A model generated the notes under the pieces. That model searched no databases. It was not told the origin of the DNA and was given only the letters and a program-made list of their open reading frames with translations. This document shows, in pieces, positions 46,169 through 59,824 of a stretch of DNA of 64,000 bases (position 1 is the stretch's first letter; each line of letters starts with the position of its first letter). Source of the DNA: Narthecium ossifragum (Eukaryota > Streptophyta > Magnoliopsida > Dioscoreales > Nartheciaceae); the NCBI GenBank assembly GCA_963920575.1, contig OY986964.1:36074527-36138526 (forward strand), given 5' to 3'. A program made the translations under genes and the position numbers.

Positions 46169-49100
46169 ATGGGGCTCTGCCATGGCAAACCTCGCCCGTC
46201 GTCGCCGGGGGTGGAGATCTCTCCTCCCTCGCCTCCCTCTGCCAAGAAGTTTACGGAGGAGGCGGCGCGGTCTACTCCAGCGGGGGAGGAGCGGAGGAAG
46301 CGGAGAGAGGAGGAGGGGCCTAAGCCGTGGGCTTCTCCGTTCTTTCCGTTCTACAGCCCTAGCCCCGCGCATGGGCTCTTTTCCAAGAAGTCACCGTCCA
46401 CGGCATCGTCTGGCGGCGGGGGGTCGGCGACGGGGACGCCGAGGAGGTTCTTTAAGCGGCCGTTTCCGCCGCCGTCGCCGGCGAAGCACATCCGGGCGGC
46501 GTTGGCGCGGCGGCACGGGTCGGTGAAGCCCAATGAGGCGGCTATACCGGAGGACGATGGGGAGGTGGGGAGCCGCGCCGGGGCCGGGCTGGATAAGAGC
46601 TTTGGGTTCTCCAAGGGGTTCGCGAACAAGTACGAGATTGGGGAGGAGGTCGGGAGGGGGCATTTCGGGTATACGTGCTCAGCGACGGCCAAGAAGGGGG
46701 AACTCAAGGGACAGGAGGTCGCTGTTAAGGTCATCCCTAAGGCCAAGGTACGAGAAAAAATATTCGCTCTTACGTCCAAAAATGTCATTTCTATTACGAC
46801 TGAAGTTTTGTTTGTTTTTTTTTTTTTTGGTCGTGGGCTTTTGAGATTGAATTAAAGAAGAATGCTTTCAGGTATGGATCTTCCAATGTGGGATTTTGAG
46901 ATCCAAGTGACAAACTATCAAGAACTGCATTTAGAATTGCTGAATGCAAGGAGGGGTACCGTTAAAGATCTTTGATTGAAATCTTTTTTGTTGAATATTT
47001 TTGCTTCTTGATGCAGCTTGGTATTGATTAAATCTGAAGTAGTGTGTCACAACTAGGGAGTGAATGGAGAAGTAAGTTTGTACAAATAGGATGAGAAAAG
47101 ATAATAAATGCTGCAGATTCTAAGAATCTTGCTTCTTGGAAATGAAAAAATCTGACAACTTGTGCCAGTTTTCGGACACCAAAACATACCTATACCAAGG
47201 AAATACATTGAAATTCACCTCAGGAAATGATTTACCTGCATACGAATTGCACGCCTAAATGCAGGCGACATGCGAACTTGCGATAAACGTGTGAATCTTG
47301 TGGAGAAACCACATGATTTGAAAGGAAGCCTTAATGGTACATTTTTATTTCCTATCGTGGCATCCCAGCATTAAAAAAAACGAGCCCATTTTGCTGACTC
47401 ATGGTCTATGTCAGCATCACAAAATGTTTATGTTGAATTAATTAGGAAGAATCAGCGTCTGTGAATATTATCTTACGACAGAAGCACTAAAATATATGTG
47501 GATAGTAGCTTTTCAATTAGATACAAGGCAGATTAGTAAGTTTTTTGGATATTAGAAGTCTTTTCTTTCATATGAATTCTGTCCATTTCTTCTCGTGTTT
47601 GTCTTTATTGTATATTGTGATGGATCACATCGCATGGCTCTAAGTCTTTATGCCTTTTTCACAGATGACTACTGCAATAGCTATTGAAGATGTCAGAAGA
47701 GAAGTGAAGATTTTAAGGGCTTTGACAGGACATGCCAATCTAGTGAAATTTTATGAAGCATATGAAGACAGTGACAATGTTTATGTAGTAATGGAGTAAG
47801 CTTTCCATTGTTAGATTTTAAAGTTTCGAGAGTATAATGTCTAATGCTTGCTGTCTCTCATTTCCTGTATGTCTCTAGCTTTATTGAAATATTTTCTGCC
47901 GTGGAATGAGAATAAAGTGCTTTAGAAATGGACTATTTTGGCCTTGTGCTGTAATTGTTTAGGTGTTGATGCATAATATGAAACTTGAAGTTATCTTATT
48001 AGACTTTTTTAGTAGAATGTCAAAAACTGCTTGTGTGGCCTTAGGTTTTTTAGTTTGATTCAAATCTCAAATAGATGGAATATTACAGTGAGGTTTTGCT
48101 ATCAGACTGCTTACTGGGACTGTAGGGAGTGAGGTATCATTGTCTTGACATGGAATCCTATATACTTAGTCTGTATTGCAGGTCTATTGTAGTTGACTGA
48201 TTTACTTTATGATTATGTATCTGTTACCTTTTGGTTACTGAAGCATATTAGGCAAAGGTATCCACATATTTGGTTTTACATATTGAGTGTGGTGCTTGCA
48301 GATCGTCAGAACAGAAGATAAGTGTGGAACATTTTTGTGAGTAGTATAGTTCATTGTTTCATACATGCCGGTCAATAGTAATAAACTATTTGACGTCTAT
48401 ATGGTTTTTGCTTTCATCCAGACATTTTGCTAACTTCATTGAGTGAAGTAGTTGCATAGTAATTATCATGATCTTAGTAACCTGATGAAGTACCTAATGC
48501 CTATTTCAGGTTATGTGATGGAGGAGAGCTTTTAGATAGAATACTATCGAGGTATCTTGTTGCTAATTGTCCTAATCAAGTGCTCTTGTATTGTTTTCAT
48601 AGGCCTTCCTCTTCTGCTTTTTCTTAATAGCTTGTTTGTATGCATATTATTATTCTTGTTCAGGGGAGGAAAGTACTCAGAGGATGATGCGAAGGCTGTC
48701 ATGCTACAAATATTAAATGTGGTTGCATTTTGCCATCTCCAAGGAGTAGTTCACCGTGATCTTAAGCCAGAGGTAGTGAAATGTATAAGTTTTACAGCAA
48801 CATGGAAAGTAATTTTCTTTTCCAAGTGCCTGATTAATCACATTGTCTGGCAGGCATTTAGATTGAGGTTAGCTATACGACATAGAGAGGAGGCTAAGCT
48901 TCCATAATTGGAAGAAGAGTGTGAAGTCAAGTATGGTCCAAAAGTGGGATTTAATCTTCTTCCTCAATTCATGTCCCATGATAATCTGCCCATTCCTTAC
49001 CTCCTTTGTTCCATTGCTCTCAGCAACCTACAATTCCATTGTAGATGCAGCTGTTATTCTCCAATAGCTCCATTTTCCAAGCAACAAAACAAGCTGCTAC

Positions 49101-52100
49101 CTTGCTTTCAATAAAAAAATTGTATACCTTGATAGCTCCATTATTGGTGAACACCGACATGCAGATTTGTGGGACTATGTTCTGATCTCAAAACTGCATT
49201 TAATTATGTCGTATAAAATGAAGTACTGAAATCAAACTATTGGTCAATTATATGCGAAGGGTATTGATTCCGAAGAAGAAAACCAAGTCCATTAGGCTTC
49301 ATGGGAAGGAAAACATACATTTTATGATTGTGTGTAAGTTTGAGATGCATGATATTGGATCCACATTGACAGAGTCAGTTGCATGCCTTGTAGGGAACAT
49401 GCCTTCAAACTTACAATGTTGATTGATGGGGAGGGTGACTTGTGTGACTAATTATGCAGCTTGTGGTTGGCAAGTGATTAGTAGTTGCCAAAATTTCTTA
49501 GTTGAGATGCTTTTTTATTTAATGCTTATTTTCTGGTTGGAGCTTAAGTTGGTTATGACACGTGTATTTCCTGCTCACTATGATGGTTAGTCATCGTTCA
49601 TTCACTGGAAAGTGTGTGCTTCGTTTAAATAGTGAGATGAATTTAATACTTGTTTGCTGCAAACCAGAGTGTTCATACATATCAAAAAAAAAAGAAAAAC
49701 TCCCATGTATCATTTCTTTACCCGCAGCTGCTTTAAAGCTAGGTTTATCACTATCTTTTTGATGTATTAATCTTCTAAGCTTTGCTTTTTTTTATTGTCA
49801 GAACTTCCTTTTCACTTCTAAGGATGAAAACTCCCAACTCAAGGCTATAGACTTCGGGCTATCAGATTTTGTCAAGCCAGGTATGTCTGGATTAGACTTC
49901 CCTTCAGTTCTAGCTATTTTTCCTTTTTGGTCATATTATTGGTTCTTACATACCTCATCAGGTGAAAATCAGAATTTATTGCAAATGCTTCTTGTTCTTA
50001 ATATTTTTGTAGAATAACCTTCATTCCTGTATGCTTATAATACCATTGCAGATGAAAGGCTTAATGACATAGTAGGCAGTGCATATTATGTTGCACCAGA
50101 GGTTTTGCATCGGTCCTACAGCACAGAAGCTGATGTATGGAGTATTGGTGTGATAGCATATATTATTCTCTGTGGGAGTCGCCCATTTTGGGCCCGCTCT
50201 GAATCTGGTATTTTTAGGGCTGTCTTGAAAGCTGATCCTAGTTTTAATGAGCCACCATGGCCCTCATTGACAACCGAAGCGAAGGATTTTGTGAAGCGTT
50301 TGTTGAGTAAAGATCCACGCAGAAGAATGACTGCTGCGCAGGCGCTAAGTGAGTTTTCTGGCTGATGTGAAGCTCTCTGAGTTTGCTTCTAGGTTTTTCT
50401 CTTTATTTATTTGTCTGATGGTGGGACCGTCAAAATCATGTTAGCTTATAGTGATCATGCTCTGCCACGTTTGGTTGCCATGGGAATGGGAATGGGAATG
50501 GGAATGGGAATGGGAATGGGAATGGGAATGGGAATGGGAATGTGAATGTGAATGTGAATGTGAATGTGAATGTGAATGTGAATGGGAACCGGAATGGGAA
50601 AGGAATTGTGGTTGTTTAATACGTTAAGGAACTGGAATGGGAATGAAACTTGCAAGTGTTTGGTATACATAATAAACATGGGAATCGGAATGGAAATGTA
50701 AATTAAAGACCAAAATACCCCTTGCTCTAATAACATAGATTTATGTATGTATATGTATTCGCATTACCTTGACTTATTTGGATGAAAGATTATTAATAAT
50801 CTGAGAAAGAAATAATATTATTATTTGAAATGAATGGCAAAGACAAATAATAAGAGAAAAAAGATTATTAAGATTGATCCTATCCGTTTGATCAGTTTAA
50901 TCAAAGAAAGACGAAGGGTATTCATGTACATTTCATGAACATGAGAGTTTCTGTGTTTGAGGTAATTCTGGATTCTCATATCAAATTCAGGAATTCAGAG
51001 TTCCCTCAAACGCATGAACTTCAATTCTGATTCCTAAATGGAGGTGCAATCAAACACCTTGAATTCCTTGTTTTAAAGAATTCTCATTCCGGTCCCTGGA
51101 TGAATAGTGCAATCAAACGTGGCCTTAGTCTTGTGAACAAGTCAAATGATTCTTAATATCCATTGGCAGGCCATCCGTGGATCAGGAACTGCAATGACGT
51201 AAAAGTTCCCCTTGATATTCTAACATTTCGACTCATGAAAGCATATGTACGTTCATCATCCCTGCGCAAAGCTGCTTTGAGGGTAGGTGACAGGTGCTAT
51301 TTCTGTACATGGAGTTTGTGTGATTATTTGTAGTGTTTTTTTATGTTCATGCATGCATGTTTCTGACATGATTGTACATGCATTTATGGACTTGACCTTC
51401 TTGATAAATTAGAAAAGAGGTTTAAATTAGTCAATATTGACTTTCAGACAAGATGACGAATCTGTACTTTTCAAGGTTAATTTGCCAAAGATGATTTGGT
51501 AGAGTACCATGATTTTCAGGGTTCACAAGATAAACCATTAACATGAAGCTTTTGGATGCATATTGCTTGATGAACACAAGATTCACATAACTATACGAAT
51601 TTGTCACATCAAATATTTGTATATGTTATCTAAATGCGAAGAAGCATTTATTTGGTCAAGTTGGTTGACCATTGCAATTGAGATAAACAAAATAGAGGAG
51701 TTTGTATATAGTTGAAAGGATTTGTCACTAAGCCTTTGACAGGAGGGTTTTCCAAAAACATGGCCTTTACAAGGAGCAAGCACACATCATATTCTGCTAT
51801 TGCCTATCTGAATAATATTCAGTGACAGGAATTTGGGTTCTCAGTGATGGCATTGTACCATAGGAACAAGAAACTTTGGAATTGACTACAAGTTACCCAA
51901 TCTTGAGAAGAAATTCTTCCCCTGAATGAAAACTTTAATGTAGAGTTAGGGTGGAAGAGAAAAGGAAAACGTAAATACGAAAGTCCTTTTTTCAAGGGTC
52001 CACTTGATGACCTGTCTTTTATAAGTATATGAAGTTTTCGCTAACTTTAGCTTTGCAAAGCAGGTCAGTTGTACTGTCACATTATGCTTTGCCTTAACTT

Positions 52101-53271
52101 TTCTTTTTGCCTTATTTCACCTTTAAGATTTTCAGGTTTAATTGTGGTTGCACAAATATGTCTGATGAGTTTAAGTATTTTTTGCACCTTGGACAGGCTT
52201 TATCAAAGACGCTGACAGTTGATGAACTCTTTTATCTAAAAGGGCAATTTGCCTTGCTGGAGCCAAATAAGAATGGGTGTATAACTCTTGAGAATGTGAA
52301 GATGGTTGGCTATTTTAAATGTGATAGTCTGCTGTGTATTGTGCTACTGATAGGAATTGATTAAGGTGAGGTTAAGTTCTTCTTGCCACTGATTATCCTT
52401 CCTGTTAACTTTCCAGGCCTTGATGAAAAATGCCACAGATGCGATGAAGGAATCACGGGTTCATGATCTTATCGTCTCGGTATGTAGTTACAGTGCATGA
52501 CTGTGTCGTTTTTGCTTACTAGATTTAAGATTTTTGGATTGGTTTTGAATTGGACGGTATGCATCCATGTCTTCTGCCAGCTGAATGCTCTTCAATACAG
52601 AAGGATGGATTTCGATGAATTTTGTGCAGCTGCATTAAGTGTTCATCAGCTTGAAGGTCTTGATAGGTGGGAGCAACATGCTCGTTCTGCTTATGAACAT
52701 TTTGAGAAGGATGGGAATCGAGCGATTGTCATCGAGGAACTTGCTTCGGTACGTCCTGTATTTCAGTCAAGCACATGTGGTGCTATTATTTACGTTAATG
52801 CGGTCTTGACGTGGCAATCTAAAATTTGAACTCGGAACACCTATTAAACATCTGGACTTCAACCTCCCTGGTCGGGAGTAGGATCAAGTCCCAACTCAAC
52901 AGTGATGCTTCTGTGAATTGCAAGAACTCCTACAGTGTGAAAGATAAACTTGCAGATATAGTAAAAGCACAGAGACACAACATTGCATGACAAGCATGCA
53001 TGTTTATTTACACATAGAAACTATTAGAAGGGAAAGGAAAAGGAGGCTTTTAGCATGTGTTACCCTCTGATGTAGTTGAGATTCGTTAACTTTGATATGC
53101 TTACATCTATTCTGTTCGTTGATGATTCAGGAACTTGGACTGAGCCCTTCTGTCCCGGTACACGCAGTTCTCCATGACTGGATCAGACACACTGATGGGA
53201 AACTGAGCTTCCTTGGATTCGTAAAGTTGCTACACGGCGTGTCTAGCAGGTCATATGCAAAGGCACATTAG
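46169..53271 (+). CDS. CRK: CDPK-related protein kinase (CRK)
   Basis: Eleven exons join in frame: 46169-46747, 47665-47795, 48510-48551, 48664-48772, 49802-49880, 50052-50348, 51170-51282, 52197-52304, 52417-52479, 52581-52748 and 53131-53271, giving 609 residues. MGLCHGK at the start fits N-myristoylation (Gly2) and palmitoylation (Cys4), so membrane anchoring is expected. Residues 8-150 are Ser/Pro-rich. The kinase domain starts near 155: loop GRGHFG (162-167), Lys187, HRDLKPEN (281-288), DFG (304-306), APEVL. The tail keeps the CRK layout ([20 protein letters not shown], then [23 protein letters not shown]) with degenerate EF hands lacking most calcium ligands. CRKs are Ser/Thr kinases often controlled by calmodulin rather than direct calcium; the substrate is unknown. 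Intron 6 holds a MITE. Confidence 0.95.
50464..51124. mobile_element. MITE in CRK intron 6
   Basis: The left end GCCACGTTTGGTTGCCATGG and the right end, read on the minus strand, GGCCACGTTTGATTGCACTA form inverted termini. Both ends continue into GGAATG/GAATTC-rich sequence. The element fills most of the intron, with acceptor GGCAG at 51165-51169 only 41 bases away. It is non-coding. Confidence 0.65.
50480..50605. repeat. Compound hexanucleotide microsatellite
   Basis: About ten GGGAAT units are followed by about seven GTGAAT units and then a GGGAAC/GGGAAA fade-out. It lies just inside the left terminus of the MITE and probably grew from the element's own GGGAATGGGAAT start. Confidence 0.9.
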
Positions 53272-54025
53272 TAGGTCAACCTCTGATTTTTCATGCGCAC
53301 TGATGTATGAGTTAAGTTAATAGTCCACCGGGCCGCCGATTCCAAATTTGAGTGTCGAATTTGAGCCGTGGAGTTTGCTCCGAGTTCATGTGCCGAGATA
53401 CAACAAGCTCTGCATTTTTTCTTGGGGCAACGCCAACCAAGAACAAGAAACCTGTTTCACTTCTCCAACTTGCTGAGGACTAGATTGGAAGTATTATAGT
53501 TTTTCCTTTACTTAGATGTGTGTTGATGTTTACAAGGTTCCAGAGGTGTGAGATTCCTTGTCACAGATTTTGCCATGTAAAAGTATAGTGAAAATTAGGG
53601 TGCTCAGCTAACTACCTGCATGTGGACAAGCATTGTATCGATTGATACGCTGTTATCTACTGTCTAATTTGAGAGGTTGAAGCCGTGAAGGTCAGCCATG
53701 TTTCTGTTTGACTTCGTTCTCGTTCTGGTTGACCAAAAAGGGCGTTGTCTATGAAAGTAGTCAACGGTATGATGCCTGGTTGGGCTCGAGGAACATGGCC
53801 CACATTGATTCTTAACCTCGTAATCCAAAGCGCTAACTAAGAACGTGGCTACCACTTGATCCGGACTCGGATCTCAGTAGGATCCGACCCGTTTGATAGC
53901 GGGTCGCGGTTCGGGGCGAATAGGCAACGGGCGACGGCGTCACTGACGGCGGTGGTGGCAAAGCCCACTATTTTAGCGGCCCGCCGCGGACCTTGCTCAT
54001 TTCACTCTCCACCCCAAAGTTACGC
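53272..54025 (+). other. Spacer between CRK and the SAP-domain gene
   Basis: 3' flank of CRK and promoter/leader of the next gene, both on the plus strand. No other coding signal is seen. Confidence 0.4.
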
Positions 54026-54177
54026 ATGGCGCCTCGCCCTGTTTCGAAGAGGGGAAAGCAGCCTCTTGTCTCTCTCTCCTCTTCATCTGGTTCTTCTTGC
54101 GATCAAGAAGAAGAAGAAGACGTTGAAGAGGAATCCCCAGATGATGGCAGCGACGATGATTATGATGACGTCGACGC

Positions 54178-54208
<31 letters not shown>

Positions 54209-57200
54209 AGTGAGCAAGAAGACCTGAAGAGGTTCGTCTTTTTTTCCCATTATCAAAATCCTGCACTGAAAAGATTGTAATCTGGGCTCTCATTCCCGAT
54301 GTTTTGATTTCGATGCCATTGGCAGCGATGAGGATTATAAACTTTCATCCTGCATTGGAGATGATGATGATGGTGGTGGTGCTGATATTATCGATGAATA
54401 TGGTGCCTGGGAGGATACTGCCGACGATGAGGAGCTCTGCGGCAGGGTCTTTGATCTCCTCCAAAGTAACGTTTTTTTTCTTTTCTTTTTCTCTCAATTC
54501 GGCGGAGGGGTCCGTTTTGAACGCTGATCCTTTCCTGATCCCGAACTATCTTTTTTCTATAATCTAGTTTTCATGATTTTTCGAAATAGTTCATTGATCA
54601 CATCGATACAATTTTCAGGCAAGTCATTTGGTTCTATTATCTAACTCGAGGTGGTATCATGTTGTTCTAGTTAGGGACCTTGTTGTTTCCCTATGAGGAA
54701 GATTTGATTCAAGTAAGCTCTATACGCATGATGATAATGGCTCAGGAATTTGATGCTTCCACTGGAAACAGAGATAATGGCAATGTCCGTTGAATAAGAG
54801 TTGCATTTAAGAGTTTTCCACGCCTACTTACATGAGAATTTGAAGATGGTAGAGATTGAACAACCATTCTCTGAGAATCTGGGAAAAAATTCCATATGTG
54901 GAAATGTTCAGAAGGTTGGACTTCTTGTCATTTCGTATAGGCACACTGTTAAATGCAGAATATTATTTATTAGACATACTAGCAGCGTGATTAGAAACTA
55001 GGTACTATAATTAATTAACCCACCACGAGAGCTGTCATCCAAACATTTTGGTGTAGGAGAAAAATTGTAACTTTTATGAAGACATAAGGATCTTCACATA
55101 ATTTATGTCCTACTCATGACTTGGCTTGTTGGTTAACTATATAATTGCTTTTCACTCGGCGGCGGGATCATAGTAGCTGGAGAGCAAAGTAAAGAATGAG
55201 GCGAAGTGATTTTTTGAAAGAAAGAGCAAAACCAAGAATGCAGCGGATAAGGAGGACATAGGCCAATACAAGGATTAAGCAATAGGAAATAAGAAGGGTT
55301 TTGATGGTTGGGTCATTGAAATTGTACCCCAAGAAAAGGTTATCAACAGGGATGCAAGACACATATACAAGTAGTTAAGGGGCAGGGGATTTGATTTTAC
55401 ACTGTAAGCAGTGTAGTGGGGGCCGGGGACCTAAAAACAAACCCTCCCAATTCAAGGGGATTCTTCTTAAGTTGAGTACTCCATTTTCTGAAAACTAAGT
55501 TCCAATTGTTTCTAGGGACTGACAGACAGTTATCTTGTTCTTATTCTGCAGGAGGAAAAAGTCTGAATATGTTAAGACTCCATGTGTGCAAAGCCTATCT
55601 GAGGAAGCACGAGCTGAGATTAAGTGGGAATAAAGCAACATGTATAGATAGAATTTTAGAGCACTGGAGGTCAGTTATCTTATGGTATTTCTCAAAATAT
55701 AACAGTATGCATGTCTATGAAGATAGGTGTTGCTCCATTTGCAGTTGTTGTACTGAAGGTTCTTTGATTTCATCTACTGATGGGAGACATTTTTTTGGGC
55801 ACTTCTTATGGCTTTTTGCCAAACGTATCTGCAAGAACATGTAGGATTCAATGTTCTTATTGTAGTTGTACCAATGCAGTTGTAAGTTTCTGATTCGCTC
55901 AAGAAGACAAATATGTTTTTATTTAGGTTACACGACGATCCTCAAAAAGTATAAACACATTTGTATCAGTGAACTAATTTACTTGAAGCAAAAATTGTCC
56001 ATGCATGTGCAAGGTTTAGCATATGGAACTACTATCTGAGTTTTATGTTCAAAGGTAGTCTGACGTACCTTTTGGTCCATAAATTACATTTTGCATATTT
56101 CACTAATGTTCGCATCAACAAAATATCTGTGTTTTGAGATGGCCTAGTAAAAAACATCGTTGTCCCCAGAGCTCCCCTTACGTAGCTGCATTGGTATTAT
56201 TGGCCCCCTTGGGGTAGTGTTTGAGAATGTAATGGGAAAGACATAGCTTCCGCCATCACCAGAGGAATTCATACCCCAGAAATTGTGTCATGTTGTCAGG
56301 AACTTGGGATCATTTAAAATTCCAAACTGCCAAAAAAGAGTGGGACCTGGTGATTCCCCATAAGCAAAATCTCCTTGTTTGGTTCCAACGGAAGAAGAGA
56401 ACTTCTCAAGATGATCCTTGGGTTTATCTACATAGAGAAGTTTAAGAGAATAAAAAAGTTCAAGGGGATTTTGAAAAGTGCCTGCCTACGTATTTTTGTA
56501 TATAATTAAACTTCAAGGAAATCAAGCTTAATGAATTTGATCTGCTTAACTCTAGGCTTCTTTTAGATGCTGTCTAACTTATATTATGTGTGAAGATTAA
56601 AAGATCGAGATGGTGAGAAGCTATATCCAAAGTCGTCGTTTGTAATTGACTGTACAGGTTCGAAGAACAGCCATCCTGTTGTTTTTGTTATGTTTAGCAC
56701 AATAGCATGGCAGATCTGAAATCGATGTGTGTTGTTGCTGTTGGCTTTTTAACTGCTGATCCTGCAGGTGATGTGTGCAAAGGTGATGTCATTCTGTTCA
56801 AGCAGAGGGTTTACAGGAAGTATATGATGTTTTCGTTTGCTTTCTTTTTCAAGAAGAAACTTTGATATAGTTTGAAATTTTCTTCACAATACCCTTTCTT
56901 TCTTGTGTATAATAGGTTCGATGTAGTCACAAGAGGCGCAGATATCATAGGTAAGCGTACGATTGCTGGAAGAGTCGTGAAGGAGAGTTATGGTGCAGCC
57001 AAACAACAACATACTTTTACTGTAAGATCAGGTGCAGTAAATTAGAAGATTAATTCTAGCAGCATGAATCTCATTATACTGAATTGTGAATGAGCAGGTT
57101 GAAATATTGTGGTGTAAAGGAGTGAAGGCATTGCCTCCTTTGTTTCCCTTGCTTGTGAAGGGACGCAACCTCTACAGACTGAAGACTTTCCGCCAAGTAA

Positions 57201-59251
57201 GCAATTATCTCATAGTTATCCTCATAGTTATGCCATCGTGCATCGGTACCTTTTGAAGAAATGCATATTATTAGATGATTTGTTTCCCACTTTTTCCTCT
57301 TTTTGGGTAGTAGTCTGAGGTCCTAAGATGATGTGTAGTTTGTATAACTAACCTTTATGCATTAAACATAGTATATCCTCCCAATACCAGCTGTCCAGTT
57401 CAATATTCATATGAGGCCAGTATACATGTAACATGTTTATTTCCAATTTAATACCATGTATTATCTCTTTATACAGTGTGCCTATATGTTTGATTTCAGC
57501 GCTGGAAAAGTGAAGCAGAAAGATCAAAAGTTCTAGCTGAGAAGCATAGAAGAGGAGCGACAGCGAGGCATGCTAGAGAGCTTGCAAAAGCTAAGTCTGG
57601 AAAGAAAGGTACATCTTCTTACAATTTTATGGCTATGCACATGCATTTAGCAACATACCATTGTATTTATCATCAAATGGGTAGAGGGATATGTATCACA
57701 GAGTACGGAGTGATTTTTTTAAAAAAATTCTGATTTAATAGGATGAGGATGTGGAAATTTTGAACACTGAGTTGTTCCAAAACTGATAACAGGAGTAGCT
57801 TAAACATAGCTAAGCATGTGTTCTCAAAAAGGTAGGTCATAGGTAATTCTGCCTGTATTGTTGTGCATCAATCATTTCATTGGATAGAGTCAGACATGTC
57901 ATTATCTGTTCATGCATTTCTATCTTGATGCCATGTTTACATAACCCCACTAATTTATTTTAGGAGTAGAATCTTGTTCGGTGACTGGAAGACATGTTTT
58001 ATCATGGTTGCATTTGTTCATAATTCTAATCTTTAAATTGTTAAGAGTTCTGCTCCTCGCATTGACTTACATGGAGAACCATATGTACTTTCCAGCATTG
58101 AATTACCGTGCAATCTGTCTCAAAGCCTTTTTCTTGACTGGGGCTGCTCACTTTATCAAATCATGTATAAGCAATCAATTCAAATGACAACAAAGTTAGT
58201 CCTGTATGTGCTGAAAATATATTCTAATTTTGATTTAGTCGAATATAGTGGATTTCTATCTGGAAATGTATTACTGTAGATTTTTTCTTCATATTGCTTG
58301 GTTTTATCTACTTTCCAGTTTACTAGGTTGCTGTTGTTTCTTTATGAGATCCAGATTGTTCTCGGCCCCAATCTGCCCTGATTTTTTTGCATGAACAGAT
58401 ACGGAATATTGGATATAATCAAATTATGGAACTAGTAATCTTGTAGTGCACTAGGTTTTTGCCAACTCTGCAATTGATGGCACCTTCAAATAGCAGAGTT
58501 TGCTCTGCCGTTCAGTACAATCTAAATAACTTGTGCATTATGGAAGGATTTAGGATCCAAAGATGATAATTTTACCTGCTTGATGAACACTTCATCTCTA
58601 AATATTGCACTCTTTCTACCCCCAATTCATTAAAATTAATCTTCAGTTTGTTATAGAGATAGATGACATATTACATATGTCCAGCATACGTGTTATTTTG
58701 AACCAGGTTCCAAGCGCGGGAGAGATTCCTCCAATAAAGCAGCGCCTTCGAAGAAACGAATGAAGAGGGAGAACGAGCCTGCTAGAATAAAGAAGAAACC
58801 AAACCAATTCACTGAAAATGCTTCTTCCAAGAGTCGTGCAAAGATTGAGCAGATCAGAAAGACCAGATATACTGGACCATCAGCTGCTCATATGAAACAA
58901 CCACACCATCTTGGAAATGGAATCCCTACGCAATGCTCCTTTCCACACCCTATTAGAGATCATTATATACAAAGGGGTTCACATCAGATGGGCGACATAG
59001 CAGCATCTCAAGCAATAAGAGGGACATATCAGATCCCTAGCTACAATGCGGGCTACTTTTCAAATCCAAACAGAGTGTTACATCATCAGGCATTGAACCA
59101 ATGCAGCAATATTCGCCACCCCTATCCAGACTCCATGTTGCATTTTAATCCGAGGAGCTCGAGCAACATCTGGAGACAACCGGAGTCTAATAATGGCGGC
59201 CGACTGCCCCCAGGAATGGAAGTCCACAGCCACAGATGGAGGTGGCCTTAA
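54026..59251 (+). CDS. SAP-domain protein related to plant zinc finger CCCH 62
   Basis: Nine exons join in frame: 54026-54231, 54326-54465, 55552-55669, 56596-56657, 56768-56819, 56916-57021, 57098-57196, 57500-57608 and 58707-59251, giving 478 residues. The N terminus is a Ser run then a long Asp/Glu tract. A SAP motif lies at about 119-154 (LRLHVCKAYLRKHELRLSGN, then ATCIDRILEHW), usually a DNA- or chromatin-binding helix pair. Next comes the family core with VCKGDVILFKQRVY, IAGRVVKESYGAAKQQHTFT and LLVKGRNLYRLKTF. A basic Lys/Arg region follows (KKRMKRENE), likely nuclear targeting. The C terminus is Gln/Asn/His/Pro-rich. I see no CCCH finger; only CSFPHP is faintly similar, so the name rests on the core. 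Exon 4's acceptor (GTGTGAAG) has a poor pyrimidine tract. Confidence 0.85.
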
Positions 59252-59822
59252 TGTCATGTTGCTTCTGGATGACAAGCTTCCACAGTAAAACTTAAAGACC
59301 AGTATGGATGAAAACTTAGATTTGAAAATCAACTTTGTGTCTGCATGTTCATCATGCTTGTGCTAAAAAGCCACTCTTGGCAAAGTTGAGGAGCAGATGA
59401 GAGAACTGCCATCAAATGCTCCATTCATGGAGAGATATTTTCGCTAGAAATGTTGCTCATTATTGATCAAAGTAAGTTGGCACCAATCTAGTTGTTACAT
59501 ACAAAACCAAGTTGAATGGTGAAGAAAATTTCCTCGGAGTGAAGGATTTTCTAACTCTCTGAATCGGCTGCATAACGGACGCCTCTTTATCAAGAATGAT
59601 GTTCATATAAGGGCCGATGCTCTTCTCCGGAAAAGGTGCTCGTATCAATTGCCTTTGTGAGGTACGCTATTTAACTTCACTGTTTTACAGCAATTAGCTT
59701 GTTTAGAGCAGAGGGCAGTATATTTAGATTTCCCGGTAGAGAAGTTAAACTAGCTAAACAGTAGAATGGATGACATTTTTTCCAATTAAGAAAGACAAAT
59801 GAGCACAAATGAGCGTTGATTT
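59252..59822. other. 3' flank of the SAP-domain gene
   Basis: No gene is recognised. The small minus-strand frames have no domain. Confidence 0.4.
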
Positions 59823-59824
59823 GT

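Noticed and set aside
46094..46788. Long minus-strand and alternate plus-strand frames over CRK exon 1
   Set aside because: Shadows of the GC-rich first exon; the in-frame CRK protein explains the sequence.
50455..50736. Minus-strand frame of Ile-Pro / Ile-His repeats
   Set aside because: A direct translation of the hexanucleotide microsatellite inside a CRK intron.
54172..54210. GAT repeat read as His-rich minus-strand protein
   Set aside because: Antisense of the Asp/Glu tract of the SAP-domain protein.
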